Notes: generated by a model not told the origin, from the sequence alone. Numbered from the stretch's first letter, positions 6,562 to 14,369 are shown. The stretch: 20,963 bases of DNA from CAYJFK01 sp964369475 (GCA_964369475.1 CAYJFK010000042.1:1-20963); one strand, 5' to 3'. A program made the numbers and translations.

Positions 6562-7584
6562 TTAACTGAACTGTCCGAGAAAACGTAGATCGTTTTCAAA
6601 GAACAGTCTTAGATCGTCAATCTTGTACTTACGCATAACAAGCCTCTCGAGTCCCATGCCAAATGCCCAGCCACTGTATTTTTCGGGGTCTATTCCGCAG
6701 TCTGCAAGCACCTTGGGGTGCACCATGCCGCTACCCAAAATCTCTATCCAGCCTTCGCCCTTGCAAAGGGAACAGCCTTCGCCGTGACACTTAAAGCACA
6801 TAATGTCCATCTCGGCAGAGGGCTCTGTAAAGGGGAAGTGAGACGGTCTAAAGCGTACCACCGTATCGTCGCCGTACATTCTCTTTGCAAAGACTTCAAG
6901 CGTTGCCTTTAGGTCGCCAAGCGTTACGCCCTCGTCTACAAATAGTCCCTCTATCTGGTGGAATACAGGGGAGTGAGTAGCATCTACTTCGTCGGAGCGG
7001 TAAACACGGCCGGGGGCGATAATGCGTATCGGCAGTTCCTTGTTTAACATTGTTCTAATCTGAACGGGGGAGGTCTGTGTTCTTAGCAGGATGTTATCTG
7101 TAAAGTAAAATGTATCCTGCGTGTCACGTGCGGGGTGATCTTTAGGAATGTTTAGCATCTCGAAATTGTATAGGTCGAGCTCTACTTCAGGCCCCTCGGC
7201 TATCTCGTAGCCCATGCCTATAAATATTTCCTTTAGCTCGTCTAAAACGATGTTAAGAGGGTGACGACCGCCCATCTCGACCTTGCGGCCGGGCATTGTT
7301 ACGTCTATTCTCTCGTTTGTCATCTTTGCTTCGATCTCTGCCGCTGTAAGGGCTGCCTTGCGTCCCTCTATCATGGCCTCGATGTCGGCACGTGCACTGT
7401 TTGCAACCTGACCTATCTCTTTTCTCTCGTCGGGGCTAAGGCCGCCCATCTTTTTCATAATTGCAGATAGCTCGCTCTTTTTGCCAAGTAGCTCTACCCT
7501 TGCCGCCTCGAGCATAACAAGGTTTTCCGCTCCTTCTATGGCTGTCTTTGCTCTTGTAGTTATACTGATTATTGCCTCTTTCAT
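6562..7584 (-). CDS. pheS: Phenylalanine--tRNA ligase alpha subunit
   Basis: A 340-residue catalytic subunit of the cytoplasmic Phe-tRNA synthetase. The N-terminal coiled-coil tRNA-binding arm (about 1-90) is followed by the class II aminoacylation core. Motif 2 region FRPSHFPFTEPSAEMD and motif 3 GWAFGMGLERLVMRKY are intact, and the Cys pairs in CFKCHGEGCSLCKGEG are the form common in Firmicutes. The open frame extends upstream to 7701, but those 39 extra residues are translated T-box sequence (GWYHGA is the GGTGGTACCACGGAGC motif), so the ATG at 7584 (MKEAII) is the start, giving the normal family length. A purine-rich AAGGGTGGG lies just upstream. First gene of the pheST operon. Confidence 0.98.
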   Translation of the reverse strand: MKEAIISITTRAKTAIEGAENLVMLEAARVELLGKKSELSAIMKKMGGLSPDERKEIGQVANSARADIEAMIEGRKAALTAAEIEAKMTNERIDVTMPGRKVEMGGRHPLNIVLDELKEIFIGMGYEIAEGPEVELDLYNFEMLNIPKDHPARDTQDTFYFTDNILLRTQTSPVQIRTMLNKELPIRIIAPGRVYRSDEVDATHSPVFHQIEGLFVDEGVTLGDLKATLEVFAKRMYGDDTVVRFRPSHFPFTEPSAEMDIMCFKCHGEGCSLCKGEGWIEILGSGMVHPKVLADCGIDPEKYSGWAFGMGLERLVMRKYKIDDLRLFFENDLRFLGQFS

Positions 7585-7613
7585 TCTTTCCCACCCTTTA
7601 ATAAAATTTAAAA

Positions 7614-7932
7614 AAATACAAAAAAATACCCCGCCCCAAAATTGGGACGAAGTTTGTGCTCCGTGGTACCACCCAAGTTCCGACAAACTGTCGGCACTCA
7701 TCGAGCTTTAAGTTGATAAACTCAAAAAAGCTCTCGGCCGTAACGAGGCCATACGTATTTGCCTACTGCAATTTCAGCAAATATGCTCCAAGGTGAACTT
7801 CATCTCCCTTTGCCAAGGCAGGCTTTCAGCCGACGACCTACCCTCTCTAATGGCAAGACAAAAAGACTACTCTCCCTATCATCGCATTTTTCTATAATTT
7901 CGCATAAAAAAACATATCTCTTTTTGTGATAT
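7614..7932 (-). promoter_or_regulatory. T-box riboswitch (tRNA-Phe, specifier UUC)
   Basis: The untranslated leader of pheS on the minus strand. The conserved T-box sequence GGGTGGTACCACGG is at 7660-7673. A terminator hairpin follows: ACTTCGTCCC (7643-7652) pairs with GGGGCGGGGT (7627-7636) around a 6-base loop, allowing G-U pairs, and then runs into T-rich sequence. In Stem I the bulge region reads GATGAAGTTCACCTTGG, placing TTC (7794-7796) as the specifier codon, which is a Phe codon and matches the genes controlled. Known mechanism: uncharged tRNA-Phe stabilises the antiterminator and turns on pheST. The 5' end is estimated from the promoter. Confidence 0.95.
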
Positions 7933-7938
7933 GTTCCA

Positions 7939-7967
7939 ATTATATCGGTAATGCGGCAAATTGTCAA
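7939..7967 (-). promoter_or_regulatory. Promoter of pheST
   Basis: On the minus strand, TTGACA (7962-7967) and TATAAT (7939-7944) match the sigma-A consensus perfectly with a 17-base spacer. It lies just upstream of the T-box leader. Confidence 0.9.
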
Positions 7968-7976
7968 TAGCTTTAA

Positions 7977-8005
7977 TTGTCAAGAGGTATTTTGTATGGT
8001 AAAAT
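7977..8005 (+). promoter_or_regulatory. Promoter of alr
   Basis: TTGTCA (7977-7982), a 17-base spacer and TAAAAT (8000-8005) make a near-consensus sigma-A promoter pointing at alr. Its -35 box is 9 bases from the -35 box of the divergent pheST promoter. The 8-base direct repeat ATTGTCAA (7960-7967 and 7976-7983) overlaps both -35 boxes. Confidence 0.75.
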
Positions 8006-8062
8006 ATTAATATTGTTTTGTTTAATAGTGCAATTATTCTATTTTGGAAGGGTGAGAAATCT

Positions 8063-9238
8063 GTGAAAAAAGGGCGTAGAACTTGGCTCGAGATAGATCT
8101 TGATGCCATAAAGACCAATGTTAAAATTATTAGAGAACATTTAAAACCCGAAACGGCATTTTGTGCCATAGTAAAAGCAGATGCCTACGGTCACGGCGCG
8201 AAGGAGATTTCGAGAATGCTCGACGACGATCCCGGTGTGCAATATTTCGGCGTTGCCTCTTACGACGAAGCTGTGAATATTCGCCTTGGCGGAACGATGA
8301 AACCCATACTTATTTTGGGCTACACCGACCCCACCCTTGCAAAAGAGTGCGAGTACGAAAATTTCGAGGTATGCTGTCATTCGCTCGAATATGCGCAAAG
8401 GCTTAGCAACGAAATGCGTGGCGAGGCGCACAAACTAAAGGTGCATATAAAGATAGACACCGGCATGAGCCGCCTTGGGGTGCTCTGCCAAAACGAAGCG
8501 GAATATAAAGAAGCGCTTAACGAAGTGATCGAAATTCTAAAACTGCCACATTTGCAGTTCGAAGGGATCTTCACCCACTTTGCCGAGTCGGAGTCGGAGG
8601 ACTCGACCTTTACCGACAATCAGCAAAAGAACTTTGAATTTATGGTAGAATCGCTAAAGGCACTCGGACATACATTTAACCGTGTTCACTCTTGCAACTC
8701 GGGCGGCACTGTCTATCATCCCGAAAAGCACTGCACCATGACACGTGCAGGCACGACTATGTACGGCTATTCCTACAACCCAAACAGGCCAACGGCAGGG
8801 CTCGACAGAGCGCTCCAGTGGAAGGCGATCGTCGCTCAGGTAAAGTGGATTAACGAGGGCGCATCGGTTAGCTATACACGAACATTTATAGCCGACAAGA
8901 AAATGAAGATTGCCGTTATATCGGTAGGCTATGCCGACGGGCTATTCCGCTCTGCCTCCGGCAAGATGGATATTTTGGTCAACGGTAAAAAGGCTCGCAG
9001 TATAGGCAGAATTTGCATGGATCAGATGATGGTCGACGTTACCGATATAGAAGATGTTGTAGAGGGTCAGATCGTTACAATTTACGGCGTAGACAACGGC
9101 ACGGTAATGGGCCCTGAGGAGATGAGCAAGATTATAGATCTTCCACCCATTATAATGCAAACATACATATCAAAACGTGTCCCCCGTGTCTACTTCAAAA
9201 ACGGCAAAGAAGTACACGAAACAAACTACTTAACCTAA
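8063..9238 (+). CDS. alr: Alanine racemase
   Basis: A 391-residue PLP enzyme that interconverts L- and D-alanine to supply D-Ala for peptidoglycan. The fold-III barrel carries K38 in VKADAYGHGA, which binds PLP. The C-terminal beta domain carries the catalytic tyrosine region ISVGYADGLFR and CMDQMMVDVTD. The open frame can be read from a TTG at 8018, but GTG at 8063 has GGAAGGG about 10 bases upstream and yields the typical MKKGRRTWLEIDLDAI start, so it is chosen. It is transcribed alone from its own promoter and ends at a strong terminator. No sign of truncation. A catabolic or coupled role is not indicated; a housekeeping cell-wall role is most likely. Confidence 0.97.
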   Translation: MKKGRRTWLEIDLDAIKTNVKIIREHLKPETAFCAIVKADAYGHGAKEISRMLDDDPGVQYFGVASYDEAVNIRLGGTMKPILILGYTDPTLAKECEYENFEVCCHSLEYAQRLSNEMRGEAHKLKVHIKIDTGMSRLGVLCQNEAEYKEALNEVIEILKLPHLQFEGIFTHFAESESEDSTFTDNQQKNFEFMVESLKALGHTFNRVHSCNSGGTVYHPEKHCTMTRAGTTMYGYSYNPNRPTAGLDRALQWKAIVAQVKWINEGASVSYTRTFIADKKMKIAVISVGYADGLFRSASGKMDILVNGKKARSIGRICMDQMMVDVTDIEDVVEGQIVTIYGVDNGTVMGPEEMSKIIDLPPIIMQTYISKRVPRVYFKNGKEVHETNYLT

Positions 9239-9248
9239 CCGAATTTTT

Positions 9249-9292
9249 AAAGGGCTGTCGCAAATGGTAAAACCCATTTGCACAGCCCTTTT
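9249..9292 (+). terminator. Terminator after alr (copy 1 of a repeated terminator)
   Basis: AAAGGGCTGT (9249-9258) pairs with ACAGCCCTTT (9282-9291), and GCAAATGG (9260-9267) with CCATTTGC (9274-9281), around loop TAAAAC. The 42 bases 9251-9292 recur at 9455-9496. The T run after it is only four long. Confidence 0.85.
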
Positions 9293-9348
9293 CAGCTTGG
9301 AGAAAAAGTGTTTTCTCCAAGCTGAAAAAAATCAGCCAAGCTGATTTT
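9293..9348. repeat. Twin-hairpin repeat (copy 1)
   Basis: First hairpin: a 14-base-pair perfect stem CAGCTTGGAGAAAA / TTTTCTCCAAGCTG (9293-9306, 9311-9324) with loop AGTG. Second: AAAATCAGC-CAA-GCTGATTTT (9328-9348). Nearly the same pair occurs at 20909-20960, again immediately after a terminator. Confidence 0.85.
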
Positions 9349-9454
9349 GACGCCCTCGGGGCGGGAATTTTACGCCAGAGGGCACCCTGATGGTGCCCCC
9401 TCGCCGCTCCCCCTCCTTCCGAAGGGGATATATTTTAGGTTTTTCTCCGGTCTG
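9349..9454. other. GC-rich hairpin block between the two terminator copies
   Basis: Non-coding by appearance. It holds GCCC-TCG-GGGC (about 9352-9362), GGGCACC-CTGAT-GGTGCCC (about 9380-9398) and CCTTC-C-GAAGG (9415-9425). It is richer in G+C than the rest of the intergenic region. No protein family or known RNA is recognised. Confidence 0.5.
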
Positions 9455-9499
9455 AGGGCTGTCGCAAATGGTAAAACCCATTTGCACAGCCCTTTTTTT
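9455..9499 (+). terminator. Second copy of the alr terminator
   Basis: Same stem and loop as at 9249-9292 (GGGCTGT/ACAGCCC and GCAAATGG/CCATTTGC), here followed by seven T (9493-9499), so it is the stronger of the two in the + direction. Confidence 0.88.
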
Positions 9500-9507
9500 A
9501 TAAGAAA

Positions 9508-9568
9508 TAAAATTTCCTCAGAAATTTTATCACCACACCTATTACTTCTTCACTATTACCTATTACCT
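9508..9568 (-). repeat. Stop-codon cassette and hairpin at the 5'-nucleotidase 3' end
   Basis: Read on the minus strand it runs TTAGGTAATAGGTAATAG, TGAAGAAGTAATAGGTGTGG, then the hairpin AAAATTTC-TGAG-GAAATTTT (9508-9529 region). This is the same order and spacing as the repeat at the kinase 3' end. It supplies the last Arg codon and the TAA stop of the 5'-nucleotidase gene. Confidence 0.8.
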
Positions 9569-11023
9569 AACAACAATCCTCCCCGTCGGTATCCCGTGCT
9601 TGTGCTTGCCTGCGCTAAAGCCTTCTTCGAGCACATTTAGGCAGGAGACCGTCAGAACTTTCGGTTTGTCCTCTATACCGATCTCCTTGGGGATTAGATC
9701 TAAAAAGTCGTCGAGATTTTGGTAGTGAAATGCCTGAAGTCCGACTGTATATGTACTCTCGTCCTTTATCTCGACATCGTTTAGCGAAAACTCGATAAAC
9801 TCCCTTTGCGCCTTGCTGTACACCACTTTAAACCCACGTGACACTTGATAAAACTCGGTACTGCCAAGGAAGGCTTCATCACGCATTATGTGCCTAAAGG
9901 CATGTTTTAGCTGTGCGCCTGTTAGGTTTAGCCCGTATATCGTGTCGTCGTAGGGGAAGGTCTCTATCAAGTCGCACATTCTCACAATGGGCCCAAGCCG
10001 ATCTATCCTAAAACTGCCCGAGCCTATTAGAAGTAGGTCGACCTTTAAGCTGTCGAGCAAAATGTCGCAAAACAGGTTGCCCATGCCGGTTTCCTCTATT
10101 CTGGTCGGGTGGGTTACCTCCTCGCCGAGCCTTGTTAGTATTCTGCCGTATTTTTTGTCTACAACGAGCTGATAATTTGCAATTATATCCTCGAGCGGAT
10201 GATCTCGAGGGCAGTTTTCGGCAGTAATCGGCACTGTTTTCCACCGGTAGCTCTCGATGGCATTTTTGTCGGTGTCTATAACAAGGTCAAAGCGGCCTAT
10301 CTGATCTGTGCCGACACCTGCTTGTACTATTAAAATGTCGTTGACTATTTCGGGCGCTTCGGGGAGGGTGTGGGAGTGGCCGCCTATAATGACATCTACA
10401 CCCCAGTCGGGGAGCAGTCTTGCGGCGAGCTCTTTGTCTGCCTCGAAGCCTATGTGGGTGAGCAGTACGGTAAGGTCGATGTCGGTTGCGTTGTATGTAT
10501 CGCATATCTTGCCGACCTCCTCGGCCGCCTCCCCTATGTCGAGGAAGGTGCTAACAACGCCGTCGCTCTTTGTTTGGGCGAGCACTTCCTCTGTTATAAT
10601 GCCGATAAAGAGAATTTTCATGCCGCCCATTTCTATTATTTCGTATGCTTTAAAAAGACGTGTCATGTTTGTGTTTATAAATAAATTGGCATTTATTATG
10701 GGAAACTTGGCGCACTTTTCTAAAAATAGCAAGTGCGGCACGCCGTAGTCTACCTCGTGGTTGCCTATGGCGACAACATCGGGCGAGATAAGGTTCATTA
10801 TTTCTATTGTAGAAATGCCCCTAAATTCCGAATCTATAACAGAGCCCCTAAACATGTCGCCGGCAATTGCATATATAACATTTTCCTCCTCGTGGCGAAC
10901 CTTGTCGATATAGCCCGAAAGCATAGAGACACCGCCTATCAGCGCATTATCGACATGCTCGGCAAAAAAGTCGCCGTGCAGATCGTTTGAATGTAGCAGA
11001 GTTAGCCTTTTTAGGTTTTTCAT
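9563..11023 (-). CDS. 5'-nucleotidase / metallophosphatase, cytoplasmic type
   Basis: A 486-residue protein of the UshA/YfkN type with an N-terminal calcineurin-like phosphoesterase domain and a C-terminal 5'-nucleotidase domain. Metal-binding motifs are HSNDLHG (D14, H16), AGDMFRG (D56), GNHEVDYG (N88, H89), LLTHIG and IIGGHSHTLP, all intact. The family dephosphorylates nucleotides or related phosphomonoesters. Unlike most members it has no signal peptide (MKNLKRLTLLHSND starts directly with the first motif), so it is probably cytoplasmic. In the C-terminal domain GSGSFR replaces the usual NGGGIR-like motif and no GGDGY-like loop is seen, so substrate preference may differ. GATGAGG precedes the ATG. 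It is a single-gene unit; its stop codon lies in the repeat cassette. Confidence 0.9.
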   Translation of the reverse strand: MKNLKRLTLLHSNDLHGDFFAEHVDNALIGGVSMLSGYIDKVRHEEENVIYAIAGDMFRGSVIDSEFRGISTIEIMNLISPDVVAIGNHEVDYGVPHLLFLEKCAKFPIINANLFINTNMTRLFKAYEIIEMGGMKILFIGIITEEVLAQTKSDGVVSTFLDIGEAAEEVGKICDTYNATDIDLTVLLTHIGFEADKELAARLLPDWGVDVIIGGHSHTLPEAPEIVNDILIVQAGVGTDQIGRFDLVIDTDKNAIESYRWKTVPITAENCPRDHPLEDIIANYQLVVDKKYGRILTRLGEEVTHPTRIEETGMGNLFCDILLDSLKVDLLLIGSGSFRIDRLGPIVRMCDLIETFPYDDTIYGLNLTGAQLKHAFRHIMRDEAFLGSTEFYQVSRGFKVVYSKAQREFIEFSLNDVEIKDESTYTVGLQAFHYQNLDDFLDLIPKEIGIEDKPKVLTVSCLNVLEEGFSAGKHKHGIPTGRIVVR

Positions 11024-11057
11024 TTACCTCATCTCCCTTTTATGTATATATAAACCT

Positions 11058-11087
11058 ATTATATAATAAAAGCTATGGCGCTGTAAT
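11058..11087 (-). promoter_or_regulatory. Candidate promoter of the 5'-nucleotidase gene
   Basis: On the minus strand, TATAAT (11058-11063) is a perfect -10 box and ATTACA (11082-11087) an imperfect -35 box, 18 bases apart. The rest of 11024-11206 is AT-rich and has no gene. Confidence 0.45.
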
Positions 11088-11206
11088 GTGCCGTTTGGCA
11101 CATTTTTTGGAAAAAAGTTAGATATTTCGAGAGATTTATATCAATATGCATTGTTGCAATTTTTGCAAAAATGTGGTTTACTATTATGTATAAGGAGTGT
11201 GATATT

Positions 11207-11674
11207 ATGAGACCGATAACGAGTAACAACCTAATGAGTAGCGAGGAGATAGATGCCCTGCTTACAGGTCAACTTTCGGGAGTGCTCTCGATGAATGGGC
11301 CATATGCCGTGCCGATGCATCATATATGGCTCGATGGCTGTATTTATTTTCATGGCGCAAAGACCGGCGGCAAGATAGATGCAATTAATGCATGTCCCGA
11401 TGTTTGCTATACCGTTTTCGAGGAGAAAAACTATGTCGTAAACCAGCCCAAGAATGCTTGCAATATCAGCACGGCATACGAAAGCGTTGTAATAAACGGC
11501 AAGTGCCAAGAGGTTACAGAGCTTGAGGACAAGAAGAAAATTCTATACAAGATGCTCGAAGCTATGTACCCCGAACTTACAAAGCTCGATATGCCCGACG
11601 AGATGCTAAATGCTACGGCGGTATTTTGCATTAAACCGAAAAGCATTATCGGCAAGGCTCGTTTTAAGGGGTAG
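11207..11674 (+). CDS. Pyridoxamine 5'-phosphate oxidase-family (NimA-like) flavin-binding protein
   Basis: A 155-residue split-barrel protein of the PNPOx-like superfamily. The run GVLSMNGPYAVPMHHIW, then IYFHGAKTGGKIDAI and DVCYTVFEE, is the pattern of the NimA-like branch, which binds flavin or heme-like cofactors; some members reduce nitroimidazoles, but most are of unknown substrate. The open frame reaches back to 11171, but AAGGAG 9 bases before the ATG at 11207 sets the start. A weak promoter candidate is TTGCAA/TATGTA (about 11163-11190). There is no terminator before the next gene, so it probably leads the four-gene unit that ends with the MATE pump. Nitroimidazole resistance itself cannot be claimed from sequence. 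Confidence 0.85.
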   Translation: MRPITSNNLMSSEEIDALLTGQLSGVLSMNGPYAVPMHHIWLDGCIYFHGAKTGGKIDAINACPDVCYTVFEEKNYVVNQPKNACNISTAYESVVINGKCQEVTELEDKKKILYKMLEAMYPELTKLDMPDEMLNATAVFCIKPKSIIGKARFKG

Positions 11675-11692
11675 CTAAAAAATTTCTTCCTA

Positions 11693-11724
11693 TATATAAA
11701 GGGGATTTTATATAAAGGGGCTTT
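11693..11724 (+). repeat. 16-base tandem duplication upstream of the small wHTH gene
   Basis: TATATAAAGGGGATTT (11693-11708) is followed at once by TATATAAAGGGGCTTT (11709-11724), differing at one base. Each copy holds a ribosome-binding-like AAGGGG and an AT-rich box. Confidence 0.85.
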
Positions 11725-11739
11725 TGGAGTGGAATTGAT

Positions 11740-11958
11740 ATGAAATATGCAATTATGGACTATTTGAGAAATAACCCAAATGCGACAATTCATGACATAG
11801 CAAATGGAGTTGGATTTTGTGAACTGGAAACATTAGCAGAGGTTTTAAAACTTCAAGGCGATGGACGTATAGGGCAAAATAGTATTCCTTTAGATGGTGA
11901 AAGATTAAGCAGTGCTATATATTATGTGAAAAGGGGATATAAAAATGGAAAAGATTAG
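11740..11958 (+). CDS. Small winged-helix-like protein, function unknown
   Basis: A 72-residue protein. The pattern ATIHDIANGVGF, then ELETLAEVLKLQGDGRIGQN, and a beta-rich end resembles a minimal winged helix (three helices and a wing), the fold used by many small DNA-binding regulators and by Fe-S-sensing FeoC-like proteins; here there is only one Cys. GGAG lies about 10 bases before the ATG. Its end overlaps the start of the aldo/keto reductase gene by 14 bases in another frame, which argues for translational coupling. Its codon use is more AT-rich than its neighbours', so it may be a more recent arrival. It could regulate this unit, but that is inference. Confidence 0.65.
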   Translation: MKYAIMDYLRNNPNATIHDIANGVGFCELETLAEVLKLQGDGRIGQNSIPLDGERLSSAIYYVKRGYKNGKD

Positions 11959-12967
11959 ACTTGGTAAGAGCGAGATTATGGCGACGGCCACTTCTTTTGG
12001 GTGTTTGCCCTTGCAGAGGAGACCGATTGCAGAGGTCATCGAGATGATTCGAGAGGCGGTCGACTCGGGCATAAACTATTTCGACACGGCACGCATGTAC
12101 TCCGACAGCGAGGAAAAACTCGGCGAGGCTTTGCAGGGCGGCCTGCGTGAAAAGATCTACATTGCCACAAAGAGCCATCATTTTACATACGACGGCATAA
12201 TGGAAGATGTGGCGACAAGCCTTAAAAATCTTCGCACAGATTATATCGACCTACTTCAAGTGCACAATCCGCCATTTTGCCCAAAAGAGGACGGCGAGGA
12301 TGGTGTATACAAGGCACTGCTCGAGCTAAAGGCGGCTGGGAAGATCCGTCATATAGGCATAACAAACCACCGCATGAAGGTGGCGATAGAGGCGGTAGAG
12401 TCGGGGCTTTATGAAGTGCTCCAGTATCCCTTTGCCTATATTTCGGCCGAAAAGGATTTCGAGCTTGTCGAGCTATGTAAGAAGCACGATGTCGGCTTTG
12501 TCGCAATGAAGCCCTTTGGCGGCGGACTGCTAACGAGTGGTGCGGCATCGTACTATTTCTACAAGCAAAACAAAACAGCACTACCGATATACGGCTTTGA
12601 AGTAGTGGAGCAGATGAGAGAAATTCTATCCTTCGAGCAAAATCCCCCTGCTAAGTCGGAGGTAGAGGCAATAATCGAGGCCGATCGCAAGGAGCTATCG
12701 GGCAATTTCTGCCGTAACTGCGGATACTGCCTGCCATGTCCTGTCGGCATTAGAGTAGACCTTGTTACACGTATGCCCTACAACCTAAAGCGTATGCCTG
12801 TGGCATCTCTGCTTACTCCCGAGTGGAAAGAGCAAGTAGAGGCTACCGAAAAATGCATTAACTGCGGACTATGTGCCGGCCGCTGTCCGTACGAGCTAAA
12901 TCCCCCGGCACGTTTTGGCCCTGTAAGAGAGGACTTCTTAAAACAGTACGAGGAATTTCATAAGTAA
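11945..12967 (+). CDS. Aldo/keto reductase with C-terminal [4Fe-4S] domain
   Basis: A 340-residue oxidoreductase. The TIM barrel (about 1-245) has the aldo/keto reductase tetrad D47, Y52, K76 and H107 (FDTARMY, ATKSHH, LLQVH). A C-terminal ferredoxin-like part has C256-X2-C259-X2-C262-X2-C265-P and C304-X2-C307-X2-C310-X3-C314-P, enough for two [4Fe-4S] clusters. This architecture is common in anaerobes; the clusters probably pass electrons to or from the NADPH-type active site, substrate unknown. AAGGGG precedes the ATG. The stop overlaps the ATG of the MATE gene in TAATG, so the two are translationally coupled. With the NimA-like and MATE genes it suggests reductive detoxification followed by export. 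Confidence 0.93.
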   Translation: MEKIRLGKSEIMATATSFGCLPLQRRPIAEVIEMIREAVDSGINYFDTARMYSDSEEKLGEALQGGLREKIYIATKSHHFTYDGIMEDVATSLKNLRTDYIDLLQVHNPPFCPKEDGEDGVYKALLELKAAGKIRHIGITNHRMKVAIEAVESGLYEVLQYPFAYISAEKDFELVELCKKHDVGFVAMKPFGGGLLTSGAASYYFYKQNKTALPIYGFEVVEQMREILSFEQNPPAKSEVEAIIEADRKELSGNFCRNCGYCLPCPVGIRVDLVTRMPYNLKRMPVASLLTPEWKEQVEATEKCINCGLCAGRCPYELNPPARFGPVREDFLKQYEEFHK

Positions 12968-14361
12968 TGTTAAAGTTTTTCGACCCACGCTATTTTGTCT
13001 CGACCGACATAGCAAGAGGCGAGCTGCCGAGCGCTAAAGAGGCATACAAAACCGCCATGACGCTTGCTTGGCCTGCCGTTGTGGAAATGGTGCTCCTATC
13101 GGTGGTCGGCGCTGTCGACACCATGATGGTAGGGCGGTTAGGTCATGCCGCCATTGCAGCGGTCGGGTTAACAGGGCAACCTCGTATGCTCTTTGTCGGC
13201 ATAATAACGGCGCTTAACACAGGCACTATCGCCCTTGTATCGAGGCGGCGAGGGGAGGGCGATCGGAACTCGGCTTGTAGGGTGCTTGCTCAGGCAGTTA
13301 TTTTAAACTTTGTGGTAGGGCTGATACTTGCCTTTATCGCAATAACGCAGGCCGAAGTGCTAATGAAGATTGTAGGCGCACAGAGCGACACCTTGCAACT
13401 TGCAACCGAGTATTTCAAAATTGTATTTGTAGGCTTTATATTGCAGACAATAGCGCTAACAATATCGGCGGCGCAAAGGGGTGTCGGCAACACAAAGCTT
13501 ACAATGCGAATTAATGTAATAGCAAATCTGATAAATGTTGTTTTAAACTACATATTAATAAATGGTAAATTCGGATTCCCTCGGCTCGAGGTTAGAGGTG
13601 CGGCAATAGCGACCGCAACGGGATATTCGGTGGCGGCACTTCTTGCGATTATGTCGCTCTTTAACAAAAACGGATATTTAAATCTGTCGGGCTTTACAAA
13701 CTTTAAGTTTGACCAAAGCTTTAAAGATGGCATGAAAAAGGTAGGCGGCAATGCGATACTCGAGCAGATAGGGCTTAGAATAGGATTTATTGCCTATGCA
13801 AGAATTATTGCAAGCCTTGGTACCGTTGCATATGCCACACACCAGATAGCACAGCAACTGCTAACGGTAACATTTACGGTAGGCGACGGGCTTGCCGTGG
13901 CCGCCACTGCGCTAACAGGGCAAAACTTGGGCAAAAAGCGGCCCGATCTGTCTCTACTATATATAAGGGTAATTCAAAGGCTTGCCCTTATATCGTCGGC
14001 AATAATATTTGTTATTGTTGTGGTATACAAGGCCGAGATAGCAATGCTCTTTATAGACGATGCTGCGACAATAGCTACCGTTTCCAATCTTTTCCTATTA
14101 ATAGCGGTGGCGCAACCATTCCAGACCTCCAATGTCGTCTTTAGCGGAAGCCTGCGAGGGGCGGGTGACACGAAGTTTGTTGCAAATGTTATGACGAGCT
14201 CGATTTTTATCTTGCGAATATTTGGCGGCTGGCTTTTAACTCACCCACTTGGCATGGGACTATACGGCTGTTGGACGGCACTTCTTGCCGACCAGCTATT
14301 TAGATTTGTTATCTTCTTCCCAAGGGTTAAAAAGGGCAAATGGATGGAAATTAAGTTATAG
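12967..14361 (+). CDS. MATE-family efflux transporter
   Basis: A 464-residue integral membrane protein with about 12 hydrophobic helices. Family features include MVLLSVVGAVDTMMVGRLGH in helix 1-2, AALNTGTIALVSRRRGEGD-like sequence before helix 3, QRGVGNTKLTMRINVIANL, and the mirrored SGSLRGAGDTKFVANVM in the second half. MATE pumps export cationic drugs or metabolites using Na+ or H+ gradients. A roughly 30-residue hydrophilic N-terminus precedes the first helix. Its ATG overlaps the stop of the aldo/keto reductase by one base, so it needs coupled translation. It closes the unit, which ends at a terminator 9 bases later. The substrate is unknown; export of a product of the upstream reductases is an inference. 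Confidence 0.95.
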   Translation: MLKFFDPRYFVSTDIARGELPSAKEAYKTAMTLAWPAVVEMVLLSVVGAVDTMMVGRLGHAAIAAVGLTGQPRMLFVGIITALNTGTIALVSRRRGEGDRNSACRVLAQAVILNFVVGLILAFIAITQAEVLMKIVGAQSDTLQLATEYFKIVFVGFILQTIALTISAAQRGVGNTKLTMRINVIANLINVVLNYILINGKFGFPRLEVRGAAIATATGYSVAALLAIMSLFNKNGYLNLSGFTNFKFDQSFKDGMKKVGGNAILEQIGLRIGFIAYARIIASLGTVAYATHQIAQQLLTVTFTVGDGLAVAATALTGQNLGKKRPDLSLLYIRVIQRLALISSAIIFVIVVVYKAEIAMLFIDDAATIATVSNLFLLIAVAQPFQTSNVVFSGSLRGAGDTKFVANVMTSSIFILRIFGGWLLTHPLGMGLYGCWTALLADQLFRFVIFFPRVKKGKWMEIKL

Positions 14362-14369
14362 CGACTTAC

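Noticed and set aside
7585..7701. Longer N-terminus for PheS
   Set aside because: This stretch is the T-box antiterminator and terminator read as protein; the family length fits the start at 7584.
9347..9640. 97-residue open frame between alr and the 5'-nucleotidase
   Set aside because: It runs through hairpins, a terminator, a repeat cassette and the end of a gene on the other strand; no plausible protein features.
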